Assembly (NCBI GenBank): GCA_019843655.1
Contig: JACDQD010000005.1
Location: forward strand, 5,483,575 to 5,547,574
Length of the DNA stretch: 64,000 nt
Direction: 5' to 3'
Source of the DNA: Lethocerus indicus
Taxonomy: Eukaryota > Arthropoda > Insecta > Hemiptera > Belostomatidae
A model generated the notes under the pieces. It was given only the letters and a program-made list of their open reading frames with translations. It was not told where the DNA came from and searched no databases. A program made the translations under genes and the position numbers. This document shows, piece after piece, positions 1 to 13,406 of this stretch (the stretch's first letter is position 1; each line of letters starts with the position of its first letter).

Positions 1-3000
1 TTCCAGCATATATATTGGATACATTACAGCTTTGCTTAGTCATATCGGATGTAGTTTACTGACTGATCTCGTTCAAGGGCCAAGTGGTCTTGCGGAACAC
101 TAGCTCGGCAAGATTTTTATAGGAATACCAAGATAGAGAAGCCGTTTTTTTTTACGATTATAGGCCTATCAAACGAGGCGCGGGAAACGGGTTACTGTGC
201 GATGAATTTGGTAACTATTAACTACTGGGTCTATTAACACATCTGTGGCTTTATTAGTTGCGAAAGAGGGTCAGTAAGCTACTGCAAAAATAATTGGGTT
301 CGGTTTAATCTCCAATTTCGTGGATATTCATTATGTGCTACCAGTTTCAGGGTTTTAATGTTTTTTCCCCACAGTACTATATCCTCTGCTGTGTATTACC
401 AGATGTTATACTTTTAACAAGTAACAATGAATTCGCAGTAAACCTCCTAGGGCTTTCTTTATGGTTCGGTCCCCGACATCCCATGAACCTGATTTTCGTT
501 TATGACTTATTTTCGTTCATATAAGAATCATTACGAATTACCCTCCATCAATTACCCTCCAATGTTACAGAAAATAATATGTTTATGGTTTAATGTATTT
601 AAACATCCATCAGTAACAAAGCGGCTCGAGCAAGACCCAACCTCCAATTGTTATATTACGCGGTGCAAGTATGTGGTAATAGCAAATCATAACAATCAAT
701 AGGCTTCAAGGTTTCAATGACTCATTGGCAAACAATTTTCATCGCTAACCGCGCTAACCAACCCTTCCCCTTCTCCCCTATATTTCTTTCCGAGTTACGC
801 AGCTCAGAGCACTATCGCTCAGCCTTCAGAACCCGAACGGGAGTCGCGGTATCACTTAGTATGGCCGACACCGCTTCCGATAGTCGGGGGAAATAAAAAC
901 AAGAAAAAAAATACAATCAAGAAAGAGAAAACAGATCCACGGTCCCTAGTCGCAGTCAACGTCGGGCGAGGCCTATTGTTCGGATGAAAAGATTCAATAG
1001 GAAGGAAGCGTCCGATGTTTAATTAATAATACATAAATTCGTAATACATAACAGACGCCGCCCTCTCTGATATGCAAAGCACCCGGTTCACGTGTCGAAA
1101 AAATTAACTCTATTTTGGTTGCCGGTGAATTTAATTAGCCGCGAAATCGTGGTAGTGCGCATTTCAGTCTAGAAACATGAACTATTTCAATCGTCATTTA
1201 AATATCGAGCGAAACCTGTCTATGATAGAACCGATCTAAAGTTAAAGATGAGAGGAAATAACACGAATGATAAAAGCAGTAGTCCAAGCAATCGCCTTAG
1301 GCATTCGTCTTTAGGGGGACTGCTGATAATTCTTTAATGAGATACTTTTAACATATTTTTAAAGTAGGGAATTGGGATTGATGCCAGATATCGGCGTGTT
1401 GGTTGCTTATTTTATTTTATTACTTTAGCCAGAAATGGTCCACATAAATTCCTTTATATTAATATTGCATTGAAGAAATGTAAAAGAAAAGCGTAGTAAG
1501 ATGACTGGTCCCATTCGAAATTATCCCGTTTATTCGATCCGTCGTTCTGTCGGGGGAGGATTTTCGCATTATTGTATGCTAATTAGATTCGTGTCAAGTA
1601 CATGCACTCCAAGTGGATACCAGGATGTTCTCTCTCGCCGGGGACTATGAATAAGTGCCGGCGGGTTACACGTCGCCGTTCCCCACTAACCGGGCTAACA
1701 CTGGGAACTTAATTCGTTGCGGCTGTGCACAACCAACAAAGCCTATTTCCAGCCCAGAAAAAGCTGGTACACTTTCCAAGTTTCCAATGTCGGTACCGGG
1801 AGAAATTTTTCCATGCTTTAGTTCAGTCATTGAACATAAAATAATCTTGTGCGATTCATGGAAGATATTGTAAAATCAATTGTATGCAAGAACTTCTTCT
1901 ATTTAACTTTTACATCCAGTGACTAATACATCTAAGGTTCATCGCGTTACTGCATTAGTGATTAGTTTTCATTATTCCTGCAATGAAATTTCCTTTGTTT
2001 AAATTATTGCTTTGCTTTCATATTTACGGTCAAAATAGTTTTGAGGCTGAATACTCAAACCCAGTGTCAACACGGCAGGAGTTCTGCCTAGATTTATACG
2101 TCTGCGTGAATTCGGAGGTATACTTGAGGTGAGATATTGGCATCAGTTATAATGAGTTTTGGAATTGTATAAAATCTCTTGTAATCCAAATTTGTATTTA
2201 AGAGATTTTTACTTTCTGTTTATGTATGTCGTGGACTCTCTTCCGCGGATAAATAATAGCCTATACCCTGCTGTCTTTTTAAGATTCATAACTAGTTGAC
2301 GTCACGTCGTTTACTGAGCACTCGACCGTGGAAAAACTAAGCCGTTTTGTCTGAACGAAATAGGTCGAACTTTCCTGTACGAGATAATAGGGCATCCGTC
2401 GTCTTGGCCGAGAGTAATTCCCATTCATCAGCACGGACTGAATCGAATTCGCTTTAATTGAGAGATTATTACAGTATCATAGTTAAAAATAGACCCATCC
2501 TAGCGGTGTAGATAATTCGGTAATAATTTTTGCGAAACTGAAGATTGTTCTTTCCATATGTTTATCACTCGACCTCCGGCGTGTGGGATTGGGCTAACGG
2601 GGCAAGCGGTTACGCTGTAATTAATTTTAATTAAATTTGTTATCGGTTTATTGCTTTTGAAATGGACGGATTATAAAAACCTATTCGGACTAATTGAAGT
2701 CAATTACGGTCCGGCTCAATGAATTTGAAAAAGGAAAAACAAATGTCTTCCTTTACAAATGGGAAACATCGAAAGAAGTTCAAATTAATAATCGTATTTT
2801 ATTCTGAGCCGCTTTATTTCATAGCGCTTTCTTCTCGCATTAAAGCCTATATCGGCCAATTATCGTCAAATTAATTTTTTTGTCTGTTTTATAACGAGTG
2901 AAAATATCATTTTGGAAATATGGTGTTGGGCCGTATCTTAGCGGAAGACCCCGGGGGTCTCCTCTACCTGCTCGCTACCGGACACATAAAAAAACTGATG

Positions 3001-4585
3001 TGGCACCGTTTGACATGCCTCCCTAGCGCTTCATTATTATTCATGAAGTTGTTAAATATCTGGTCGGTGCCTCGCAAGGCGAGAGTCAGCAGGGCCGGTG
3101 AAAAGTGCTCCGTGCCCGGAATAATATTTTCTCTCCTCTCCCCAATGAGATAAGCCGTCTGATGTCTAGCAACGCGAACGCCTCGACGGGGCGGTACTCG
3201 AGGGACAGAGTGATTTGCTCGGAAACAAGCAAAATTATCCTCCAGGAAGATAGGGAGGAGAAACCAAAGGCAGGACTGAAAAGGAATAAATTAGTTTAGA
3301 AGTTATTAGGATAGAACCAGTCAGCAGGCAGTATTGAGAGCAAAACTTTCACACATGTCACCCAGAAGAGAGAATAAACAAAAAAAAATGCTATCTACAT
3401 GCAGGCGAGAACACGCAACATTTACGTCTTCGATTTGATTCCCGCATGGGTAATACCTCATATGTACGGCACATCCGATGGACATTGAAAATGTATATTC
3501 AAAGTTTTACGAAGACTAAAGCTCTCCGAGTATAAAGTTTCACCGAAACTTTCGACACGGCCGAAAGATATCGGGGGCGTAATCCGAACTTCGCGAAGTT
3601 GCGAATCTTTTTCTCGTCAGTTATTCACGATACATCGGCAGAAAGTTTTCGAGAGCCCATGGTTGAGGACTGAACCCCACCGCTGGCCTCTTCGACGAAA
3701 ATCACACTACCGGTTACACGATGTTGAATTATTGATAGGAACGAACCGGCGGGGGTTGCTAGTGTGTGGGGGGTCTCTTTCAAGTCGACCGACGCAGAGA
3801 TAAAAACTCGATATGAGACGTACCCGAACGACTGGGACGGAAGGGAGCCTCTGGTACTGGTAGAGAAGGGAGAGTCAGGGCAGCAAGATAAACACGAGGA
3901 CGCGTGAGGAAAAGAGATAGTGGGATTTGAGGAGACTTCGCCGCGTTCTGTAAGTTATCGCAGGGAATTACAGTGTCTGAAGATCTGGGTCACAGTGGGC
4001 TTCCGAAAGGGATTCCGACCCCTGTTCAATGTACTGGAATTAAAACATTGAACTTTATTCTCGTTCATTTTATTTTCTGTCTCCTCTCGTTTAATGGTCC
4101 TAATTCAGACCAGTCTAGGATGAAATACACTCCCACAAATATCTTAAATTATCTACCATTGGATCAAAGTCTTTATGTAAATAATCCGTATACCAAAATG
4201 TTATAATACAATAAAATAATTAATTGTAATTTTGGTTACAGTGTGTTTGTGCGTGTGTTTACTTGTGTATTCATTAAGTTGTGAAAATGCCACAGAAGAA
4301 ATTTACAAGAATTAATATTTTAATATTCAGCTTTTCCACAAAGGCGTTGGGGGTCCGCCAAGGTTTGGCATAACATTAATCCTTCGATCTTTTTTTTCAT
4401 CGTAAAATCGCCATCGTCAGTAAAGTCCCGCCTATAAATCAGTCTTTGCCACTTAACGATGTTTTCATTAATTAGGAATTCATAATATAATATAATATTC
4501 ATTTTATGTTGGCAAAATTAAGGGCATTAATAATACATAGTGGATTATAAGAGCATTATGGTAACACATTTTTACCAGCGAGTTT
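1..4585. other. Spacer without recognised genes
   Basis: AT-rich spacer. GC-balanced blocks lie near 740-1000, 2920-3290 and 3640-3960. The last ends in a lone GTAAGT donor-like site at 3950 with no matching acceptor or recognisable reading frame. The open frames here (up to 77 codons) show no domain. Confidence 0.6.
2297..2304. promoter_or_regulatory. Perfect CRE palindrome TGACGTCA
   Basis: Exact 8-bp CREB/ATF consensus. About one such 8-mer is expected by chance in 64 kb, so its presence alone says little. A second exact copy is at 25343-25350. Confidence 0.2.
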
Positions 4586-4753
4586 ATGGATAAGTTGGCC
4601 AACTTGAATACCATGAAATATGCCGTAACATTAAATCGACAGTATAAAAGTACAGACGCGTTAGGTGTGTCGGTGCGGACTGTGCGTCAAAAGAGCGTCT
4701 CGTGCGTACATTGCATAATATCAAGTGACACAACTCCAACGCTACTGTTGTAG
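4586..4753 (+). pseudogene. Possible transposase helix-turn-helix scrap
   Basis: A 55-codon frame from ATG at 4586 to TAG at 4751-4753 contains STDALGVSVRTVRQKS. This has the pattern of the recognition helix in HTH domains of insect DDE transposases (small residue, then GVS, then RTVRR). Nothing downstream continues the protein, so at best this is a broken fragment. No inverted repeats were seen. A chance resemblance is quite possible. Confidence 0.25.
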
Positions 4754-4966
4754 CTGATGCCGCGACTTTGGGACACTCAACACCGTGTAAGAATAACTGC
4801 GCACTACCGTCATACCATTATACCTTTATTCAGCGCTCGTTTAATTTCAAATTAACCTACAGTTATTAATGTTTCATAAATACAACGGCTTTGACGCCAT
4901 TCGTGTATTAATTATGGCAAATGGGGTGACTTTTTTTAGTTTTGTATGCCTTACATGCAGTTCGAT

Positions 4967-4978
4967 GGGGGGGGGGGG
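4967..4978 (+). repeat. Poly-G run (12 nt)
   Basis: Uninterrupted G12, the longest G homopolymer in the window. Confidence 0.97.
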
Positions 4979-5161
4979 ATTTCACCCCAACGTAATAAAA
5001 TAATGAATTATAAATAATAATAAGTATGTGTTAGATCTATATTTTTATTGAGATCTAGGTTTTACATTGTATATATCCATATGTCTATAAATGAGTGACC
5101 TTGCTAAAAAAAGTTAAATAATTAATAATGACCATAAGAAATTGTGTAGATGGATTTAACA

Positions 5162-5395
5162 TTAAAAATTGTTCGTATTTAGGTTATTTATGAAATTCAC
5201 ATACCTCTGACTCAGACAGTTTTTAACACGTCTGACAATTCTTTGTTGTAATTCAGACATACATCTTATAAATAAAATAGAATAATTTCGTTCCCCGTAT
5301 CGAAACTGACTGTTCACATATTGAAGGCCTACATTCGTAGTTGGCGGGCTCTTTGTTGTATTAAATTGTGATTCGAAAAACCGACAGTAAATCAT
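5162..5395 (-). pseudogene. Doubtful C-terminal transposase scrap
   Basis: A minus-strand frame of 77 codons ends with a segment of the form ELQQRIV, then about 13 residues, then QRYVNFINN and NNF before the stop. Many insect Tc1/IS630-type transposases end with a similar layout (ELKxRI, then RxxxCIxxNGxxFEH). The similarity rests on spacing and a few residues. It is on the opposite strand to the helix-turn-helix scrap at 4586, so the two are not one simple element. Treat it as unproven. Confidence 0.15.
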
Positions 5396-5399
5396 CAGC

Positions 5400-8300
5400 G
5401 CATGTCATATTCGTTAACGTTTTTGCGTTGGCTATAATTCATCTTTTTCGGAGACAGTCAGTTGAACGAATATCAATGATTGGTTTAAGCGCAAGTGTGA
5501 TATATCTTCTTTCTGGGGCGGTGCCACTTTTCCAAATGAGTCATCTGAGCCAACCGAAAGGGCGTTTTCATCGTAAATTATTCTCAATCAACATAATATG
5601 TACATATACACATGTGTATAATACTGTATATACTGACAGTCATAAAAAGCGTTTAAGTGTAACCAAAAGTATTTAAGTAATAATTACACAATAATGAGGT
5701 TGAGGAACCGATTCACTCACACCCAATGATCTTAATGACCTAGAAGCAGCTAATGTACAATGAAATGAATAAAAATACTATTCCACCTACAATATTCAAG
5801 GAACCTACAATACTCGTAACCGTAGAGTGGGTTGAAATGAACACTTCTGAGATATTATTCACGATATTCTGTTTACTGCCATCATAGAACGGCATTGCAC
5901 AAGAGAGTTGCAATTCAGTTGTCAATAACTTGAATTCCGTTTGTTTTGCATTATTCATGGCCGCAAAGAAAAATATTGTATTCAAGGTTTTACTCAAAGG
6001 TCAAGGTTTCAATAGTTTCTCGCAATGTAATATTTCTACTTTTGGAAACTTAAGAATACGGTATAATAAAATTAAACTGCTGATGTTATTTGTTTGTTAG
6101 TAATTTGGGATATACACTAGGGAAACCGAATTGGTTATAAAGGAACTACAAAACAGTTAAATAGAGAAAAAAATTTCAAGTGTTCCTGATTGGACATTGA
6201 TTTCTGGTTCGGTCTTCAAGAGCCTTTGATACCGCTTCGCTTCTGGTTAATCTATTTTTTCGAGTGTTTGACAAAGAAAAAATATACTTTTTAACTGCGG
6301 TAAAGTCCCTTTTCAGATCGACTAAAATCAAGCAGCGTATAATGATTTAACTTATCTAGGGGCCCTGGTTCCACAATGGTGGTGTACTGGTTCGCGAAGG
6401 GTCCCAACAGTGTGAGAACCGGCGGTGTTAAATCGTCGCACGATGGACAGGGAGAAATTATTTCTTGCGGCTTGTATAGAGAGCGAGTGTGATGAACTGT
6501 TGATGTGGTATAATCGGATTTTTGTTATTTTCTTATACTCATTCACCGGAAGCCCTTTGTTTTCCAGCCTTGTCTCGGTTTTTTGGCCCAATTCCAAACA
6601 GTTGCTTCCCGCCATTATCAGAAGCTGAGCTTCTCACATCTTAAAGTGCATAAATTATTATGAATTTAAAAATATTGACCAGTGTATTGGTAAAAGCACG
6701 ATTGGCCGCAGTAATCACTACTGAAATGGTGAAAATGAAAAAAAAAATTCACTCGAGTATAAAAAGGAATACATAAACATGAACACAAATACATGCTGCT
6801 ATAGCGTATATTTACTTCTAGGGTTATAAACATTACGTGAGTTTTGTTATTGTGAAATACATAATAATGACTCCCAATGATGTCCGAAGTATTGGATAAC
6901 TCCGAGTTGATGTTTCTGGATGTTCGGCATTACTTTGCATGCATTTGTCTCGTCAGTGATATAAATAATTTATCAATCGTATCTTCCGTATTCAGTAGCG
7001 CTTCCCGAAATTAGAGCGAACCAAGTTCCTGAAATGAATCTAAAATGAAACTGGGAATCTCCTCCACTTCGAAATCTGAAGCCAGTAATGAACTTTCTAA
7101 GTTCACCAAGGATAAGTGCAGCGCTATGAGCCAACCTTGTCAAGCGGAGCTGCATACTAATTATATTTCAATGGTTAAGACCGCTAATTTGGTTTTTTCC
7201 TTTCAAGTATGCAGATGCACTCTTCTTTTTTTGCCAGAACTACAGTTAATTTATAAGTATAATTTATTTTCTTTACTCTTCCTTGTTACTTTCTTTCTGG
7301 CGAGTTTACTTCCTCATACTCAGTTTCACGGCATGAATGATGAATAAATGTTGTGACAAATTAAATGATGTGTATGCTATCACATTTACTGGTTTTTATT
7401 ATTACCAAGGGCGTGCAAGGACTTTTCAGAGTTTTAAGATCACACATTTTAACCAGATGGACTCTCAGTACGGCCAGCGTATTCACTCTAGAAATCGTTT
7501 AGTGTTATATAAGCTACAGTTGTCTGTGTGAAATATTTCTGTATGTAAAGCGCAGCGAGGATGAGCAGGGGGGTCGATGGGGGGTCCCTGGACGCATAGA
7601 CCAGTGCACCTCTGGTGCGACAGGACGAGAGTGGAATGCATAAATAACGGGGAAGATTCTGGAGAACCACTCGGGGGGTGAGGGGGTGAAGTACACCGAG
7701 CGCATTCACAAGAGGAGGAGCCCGATGGATTTAGACAGGAACGAAAGCCAGGAAGAATTGTAGGGAAGCGTAGAAAGGGGGTGGGAGGGGGATTGGGTTA
7801 CCGGGTACGTGACGCAGCTTCTTAATTCGACATTAGACTTTATCTCTTGGCGACAATTTCCTTGCCGAAGTCCCGGCTTCAACTTTCTGCACCGATATCG
7901 GAAAGTAAACGGGTGGCGCCCGCCCGGATTTAAACGCGGCCGGAATTAATAAAAAACCAGAGGCGAGGGCGCTCTCCTTCACCGCCCCATTGTTCTGTTC
8001 CAGGAAACAGACTTCGGATAACATCTCTTGGAATTGTCGCGGGACAAATATTTAGACGGTCATTTGAGAGAATCGAATCTCGAGCCTGACTCCATGTTTT
8101 GAATAGGAGACCAAAGGTCAGCAGCTGTTCGGAATATTGGATTAGTTCTCTGAAAGTACTTGATCTTGACATTGTGCCTCGTTTCTATTAGTTTATAAGT
8201 CGCAAACTTTGTCTTGAGCTTACGTAAGCAACTGCATAAATCTCTCTTGCGGTATTTATTTATTGACTCAGTAGTTCCGTATATGTGACAGGAATGACAT

Positions 8301-11280
8301 CTCCGAAAATTGAGCACTTTAAATGAAATGAAGAGGGGAATATCGTTAACCAAAACCGTAAATCGGTAAGGAATCATTTTCATTATCTTCTCTCTATTAG
8401 CAGAATTTCTTCTTCATGTCTCCTCTTGCAATATTCCAACCTTAAAGCAATTAATAGCGTTCGGTGAAACCTAAGTTTTTACCGGCAAGACTACGGAATT
8501 ACTCTCTGCTCCCCAGAAAGGCAACACTACTAGACAGGCCCTCGGATATTGGGGTTATGCGGAATATCTACATGATGAGCCAGAAAATATTTGCATAATA
8601 AGCACGATTTAAAAGATTGCAGCGCATTCTTGTAGTCGCCGCGGTTTGTCTTGACCTATTCCAACAACGTTGGTTGGTACGACTCGGCAGTTGTAAGTAA
8701 TAGCTCTTCGATATTTATACACGTTCTTCATCGACATTTAGTATCGAAATGTGTGGGTAGGAGTGAATGCCTTGACGACGGGCAGGAATCAGTCCTTCCA
8801 ACAAATTCTTTCATTATTGCATTGTATATATAACTTAATCTACTTGGGTTTAATTAATTTAAATTAATTCGGTGTACACTCATTAGAATATTACATGATT
8901 TCTATTCTGTGTCTGACCTTTTCTGATAGAGTATCGAACGGTCGCGATACTGAACTCTCTACTGGAGGCGAATTGGCCCAGCAGACAAGCTTTCGAAGGT
9001 GAACTTGTTCCTCGGAGATGGAGGAAATCGTCTTTTATTTCTGTCCTGCCGCATTTTACATACCTGTACTTGTATATTTACGATACTTTCTGTCCTCGCC
9101 GTACTACATGCACCGGTATCAAAACAAAGAAGAAAAAATAACGCTTTGGGAACCGTTTTGCATGTCTCTGTCGAACGGGCGCCGTCTCCGCGCTCAATTC
9201 GCGTAGGCGCCATTCTTTGTTCGCCGCAGAGTTTTCTCCACGGAGACTTTTTCGCCACACTTCTAAAACTCCCACAGTCGTGCCAATCCTCCATTCCCAG
9301 TTGTGTATTTCATTGGGTCCGATCCGGCATGCAATGTTTCTTTGCCTTGGGGCGTCTCCACCTCCCGCCTCCACCGCTTCACGTGTCCATATTAAACCGA
9401 CCAGTCATCTGGAAAGGTTCTCCGCTATTGACCCCTCTAATTATTGCCTCTATCCGAACGTTCGGTTCCTGAACGCTGTGGAATGTTTTAAGATTGTAAC
9501 ATTCAATTTTAGCGGTGAATTGAAGTTTATTTAATTAATATAGTGCCACAAGTATCGCAATCCATCACAGTGCGATTGTATCAAATTACGCTTATAGAAT
9601 ATAACATGTCTTAATTGCTTTATCTAGAAAAGCAACATTAAAACTGTTTTAATTGATGGCTCCGGGAATATTTAAAGTTGTAAATATACCTCGTCCATTG
9701 GTACACTGTAAACTGGTAAATGTGAGATAACTCTCGACAATATTTTGCGCCACGTATTTATTGCCGGTATCGCCTGACATTTTTCCCAATCGTTTCTGGC
9801 GAATCCCAGCGAAAGTAGCAATTTCCTCCTTGGTTTGGTCTCATTCCCAAAGGCATGAATCAGGAGAAAACAAAGAGGCCGATTATGCGCGATCGAGACG
9901 GCGCCAGCGAAACGGTCCTCAGAAATAAAAAAAGCTCCTTGGAAATTGGTTCAATTTTGAAACGACTTTGCATATTAATTTGCATCCGTGACTTTAGAGA
10001 CCCTTATTTTTAATAGAAGGTTTCATATATTTCGGGAAAATTGTTTCAGACGTATGAATCAACTTCTTTGGTTTGTTTCTTTTTGAATTTTAAGCATTTT
10101 GAACACGACTTTTGGTCGCTGGGATTTTTATGATGAAATCTGTTTTGAATTTAACAACCTTGGATTCACTAATTAACAATGAATCAGATTTATTTTAAAT
10201 GTAATCTCTATTGCTTTAAATTGCCAACAAGTAATTTCTGTTCTTAATGGGAATAAAAAGTGGCACGATTGGCACTATCCTGTCCAATTGATCCTTCTAG
10301 CGACGGAATTGAAAAAACACTGTTATATAATTTATTCTGTTATTTGGATGAGAATATTCAGGAAGTTGTACCGTTCATAAGTTTCATAATTTTGTAGAAT
10401 AGCATTTGGGTAATACCTAGAGACTAAACTATGAAGAAATGTCAATGTTGGAACATGTCTGCAGATCGCTCAGGTTTCTTTCAGCTAAAGGCTTCAAAGT
10501 ATCTCCAAGTATTTGTACTCGATGAATCATTCCTCAATTTCTCGTTAGTATGAATCACGCCAATTAAACGAAAAGGGATCGTTTATTTGGAGAGTAAGAG
10601 GAGGCGCCAAGCAGAGTTTGGGCTCGCCTTCTTAACTCGAACTCCAAATACTGCAAATAGTAATATACGGTAATTCACTCCGTTTATCTCGGAAAATAGT
10701 CTTTCCGCATTTGTAAATTAATTTTTATTATTATTTTTCTGACTGGCGAAGAGATTTTTATGGGTTGTGAATGATAATTTCATTCGGAAATATATTCAGG
10801 CACATTCTGCATCTAATTTTTCTATTGAATTCTCTTTATGTTCACCTTATTTGTCCTTATATAAATGTCTTTTTTTATATTTCTCATCGTGGTTTGGTTC
10901 CATGAGCATATTTCTGCAAACCGGGACGTCGGATCGATACAATGGGGCGATATCTCTCGCAATTGTTAGATAAGACAGGCGCTAAAGAGCATTGTAGGTC
11001 AATTAGTCGGCGGCTGAACCGCTCTTCGGTATGTGTTGTCGGTCTCAGCTTTAGACTGCGTGTCTGCCCGGAGGGAAGAATACATTAGAGAAAACGGGAC
11101 GAGGAAAAGCGCGCCCGGAGATAACCCGCGTACAGAGGAGATAACAGGATTTATATTGCCGTCCTATTTCACTTTCACCTGTTCGCCTGCTTTTTTTTCT
11201 CTTCCCTTAACAATCGTGCTGTGCTTCCTCTTCTGCAGTTATTCATTTAAGGCCTATCTCGTTCGTTGAGCTACTGAGAT
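5400..11280. other. Spacer without recognised genes
   Basis: No supported gene. Several frames of 100-157 codons around 7490-8380 and 8960-9530 overlap others on both strands, which reflects low stop density in GC-richer DNA rather than coding. Blocks at 7550-8130 and 9690-9980 mix A/T words with GGCGCC/CCGG-type words, like insect non-coding elements. The 85-codon minus-strand frame at 5740-5997 ends in a hydrophobic segment but is not recognised. Confidence 0.55.
8852..8869. other. 18-bp AT palindrome of TAATTA cores
   Basis: AATTAATTT joined to AAATTAATT is a perfect 18-bp palindrome with homeodomain-type TAATTA/TTAAT cores. AT-only palindromes arise easily by chance; a second of 18 bp lies at 20179-20196. 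Confidence 0.3.
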
Positions 11281-11289
11281 GCGTTCACA

Positions 11290-11561
11290 AACTGTGGTCT
11301 GCAGATGTCTTCGTATTTATGGTGGTCCGGTTTTTCTTAAACCCTTAATTGCTATCATTACTCTGAACGTTTATTCCATCCATTTTCTTCCATTGACATT
11401 GCATATTTCCTCCATAAAGTTGGTCCTAAAACAATTTGGTGTAAATATTTAATACAATTATGAGTTGCTCTCAGAAAGTATCGTATGGTTTCATCACTTA
11501 CAATTATTTTGACACCACTTGGCCTTATTTTAGACTGATTTCGTTTTCTTGCCATAGACAT
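11290..11561 (-). pseudogene. Tc1-like transposase relic
   Basis: On the minus strand an open stretch from 11561 to 11358 has the layout of the second DNA-binding helix-turn-helix of Tc1-type transposases: VSDETIR (11481-11501), then RKYAM, then a Trp near 11377. The Thr-to-Trp spacing of about 38 residues is close to that usual in the family. After the stop, further pieces in other frames fit the next region: a KKNRTTINTKT-like stretch near 11305-11340, and LQTTV at 11290-11304 where Tc1 proteins often have LQPTV. The catalytic DDE residues and terminal inverted repeats were not found. The match is recognised by eye and is weak residue by residue. Function is certainly lost. Confidence 0.4.
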
Positions 11562-13360
11562 AGTTTAGAGTCAGTCAATGCTACGGACGTAGCGTCTTGC
11601 GTCCAGTGTAGGAGCAAATAATAGGGTGGAAACAGAAAATCACGAGACATCACAAGAGTGATGATTAAAAACCTCGCGGGCCCCTGCAACAACAAGCGAA
11701 TATCATTAATAATGAATGGTTTTCAACCATCGAACCTACATGACAACATTAACATGTACGTACTTTGCTCATGCGTGATGTATTATCTTCGGTTGGACAG
11801 ACTTTGTTTAGCTGCAGTTGATTAATGCTTACCGGAGTTGTGTCAGCTCCACTCGCAATGGCATTAACCCGAAGTTCTGATCCTGTGACAACACAATTTG
11901 GAAAATAGTTATACATCCTTGCGTCGATTCACGCTAGGATTCGCTGAACGCCCTATTGTAATTTAATAATGATCCTAGATATTAATAAACATCTACTGAT
12001 GCCTTAAAAAGGCGACCTCTGTGGAATAACGCTGGACCGTTTAAAGAATCGTGTATTACGTGGTCTCGTGTAATGTGAAGATGAATAAATGAATACAAAA
12101 TAATTAAAGAATTTTTATACATGTACATGTACCTTTTAGTTTTGTGTCGGATTTTCATGCAACTGCTGTTTATTTCGAGAGTCCTTTCTTCTCTTTGGTT
12201 TTCCTCGCTCAAAGGTTCAAAAAATATTCTTCTTCCTCGCGGCGTCAGTTATCTAAAATATTGCGGCAAAATTTCCTCGCGACTGAAATTATTATCTGTT
12301 GTCGGAACTTTGTTTTACGATTGGAAACCCGGTCTCGCTGCGACGCAGCAGGCACACAGATGGTGTTTGTGGAGCGCTGATAACGCGGAATATTGCAGGT
12401 GTTAGTGCAGTCCGATAAGCAATCAGTGTTCAACGCAAGCTAACTCACAGTACAGATTATGGGCCGGCTATGGAGCCGGCAAACATTTTTAAGATTCGCT
12501 TAAAGATTAAAAAAGGAAAATAAAGCAGAGGTTTAGAGTCTAATATAATCTTTATTTCCAAAAATGTATATAGCAATTTTTGTATATAGTACGCACTTAT
12601 CTTATCATGATTCTTGCGTTATTGTACTTGATATTCTGAAACTTACATTCGATCGAAAAATATGGTCTTTGAAACCCTGATTCCAAATGCTTGTTAAATA
12701 TATCGCTGTTTTTTCTCTGATTTGATGTGGAAGTCGCGGTTTGTGGCCGGCAGTCGTCCCGGTTCTTGGCTGTGGCCGCGGAGAATCGTTTGCCTGGGCG
12801 GCAATAATTGCCCAGAGAAGATAATTGGGCCAATTTGATCGGGCGGGAGCAGGAAACAAAACTGCCCGACCTCATGGTACAAGGGCCTCCGCATTCTTAC
12901 AGTTCCCTCTTCTCTTCGACCGCGGGCCGAGAAATTCTGAAAGGCTGAAAGTTGAGCCGTCGGCCTTCCACCGGCTGTCGTCACCTTAATTCAATTTGTT
13001 TATTGACTGCGATAAAATCTGGTGACTCGAATGTGATTTAAAGGAATGAGGACTTTAACGCCGGCGCGATTTTGTTTTCTTTCTTTCGTTTTGGTTGGCC
13101 AGGGTCGAGTGGATTTTGATCGCTGAAAAGCGTTGGCGACCCGCAGAGTACCCGCAGGCTTCGTTGTCGGTAGATTGGTAGAAGCACAAATCGTTCTAGT
13201 TTAGGACCAAACGAGCGAGAAAATTGCAGGATATTCCCACCCATCCCTGAAGCCGGACTGGCATTTTCTTTAATATTTGTATTATATACACTACATACAA
13301 TTGTAGGACGATCATAGGACCTACTTGCTGAAAATCGGATCTGTCGTCTTAGGCCAATTA
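11562..13360. other. Spacer with one GC-balanced block
   Basis: No gene seen. 12720-12990 is GC-balanced and open in three overlapping minus-strand frames. It contains the inverted repeat CTGGGC...GCCCAG (12794-12815) and may be a regulatory element. TACATGTACATGTA at 12118-12131 is a 14-bp palindrome. Confidence 0.5.
12463..12480 (+). other. GC-rich hairpin followed by an A/T tail
   Basis: GCCGGCT and AGCCGGC pair perfectly over 7 bp around the loop ATGG, followed by AAACATTTTT. The shape resembles a terminator or a histone-mRNA stem-loop, but the sequence is not the histone consensus and no gene precedes it. Confidence 0.5.
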
Positions 13361-13406
13361 TTGTAATATTTTCTATATCACAATCTATTTTTCGAACTAA
13401 AATTCG
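13361..13406 (+). repeat. 46-bp dispersed repeat, copy 1
   Basis: This copy matches 14670-14715 at 42 of 46 positions (91%), same orientation, 1309 bp apart. The unit begins TTGTAATATTTTCTATAT and ends GAACTAAAATTCG. Similarity stops on both sides. It is probably a fragment of a short mobile element or a local duplication. Confidence 0.85.

Noticed and set aside
6425..6628. + strand frame starting MDREKLFLAACIE, faintly like an N-terminus of Harbinger-type proteins
   Set aside because: The likeness covers a dozen residues, then turns into hydrophobic sequence. An antisense frame overlaps it.
8999..9472. 157-codon + strand frame
   Set aside because: Two other + frames and two minus frames of about 60-110 codons cover the same DNA. 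No recognisable domain.
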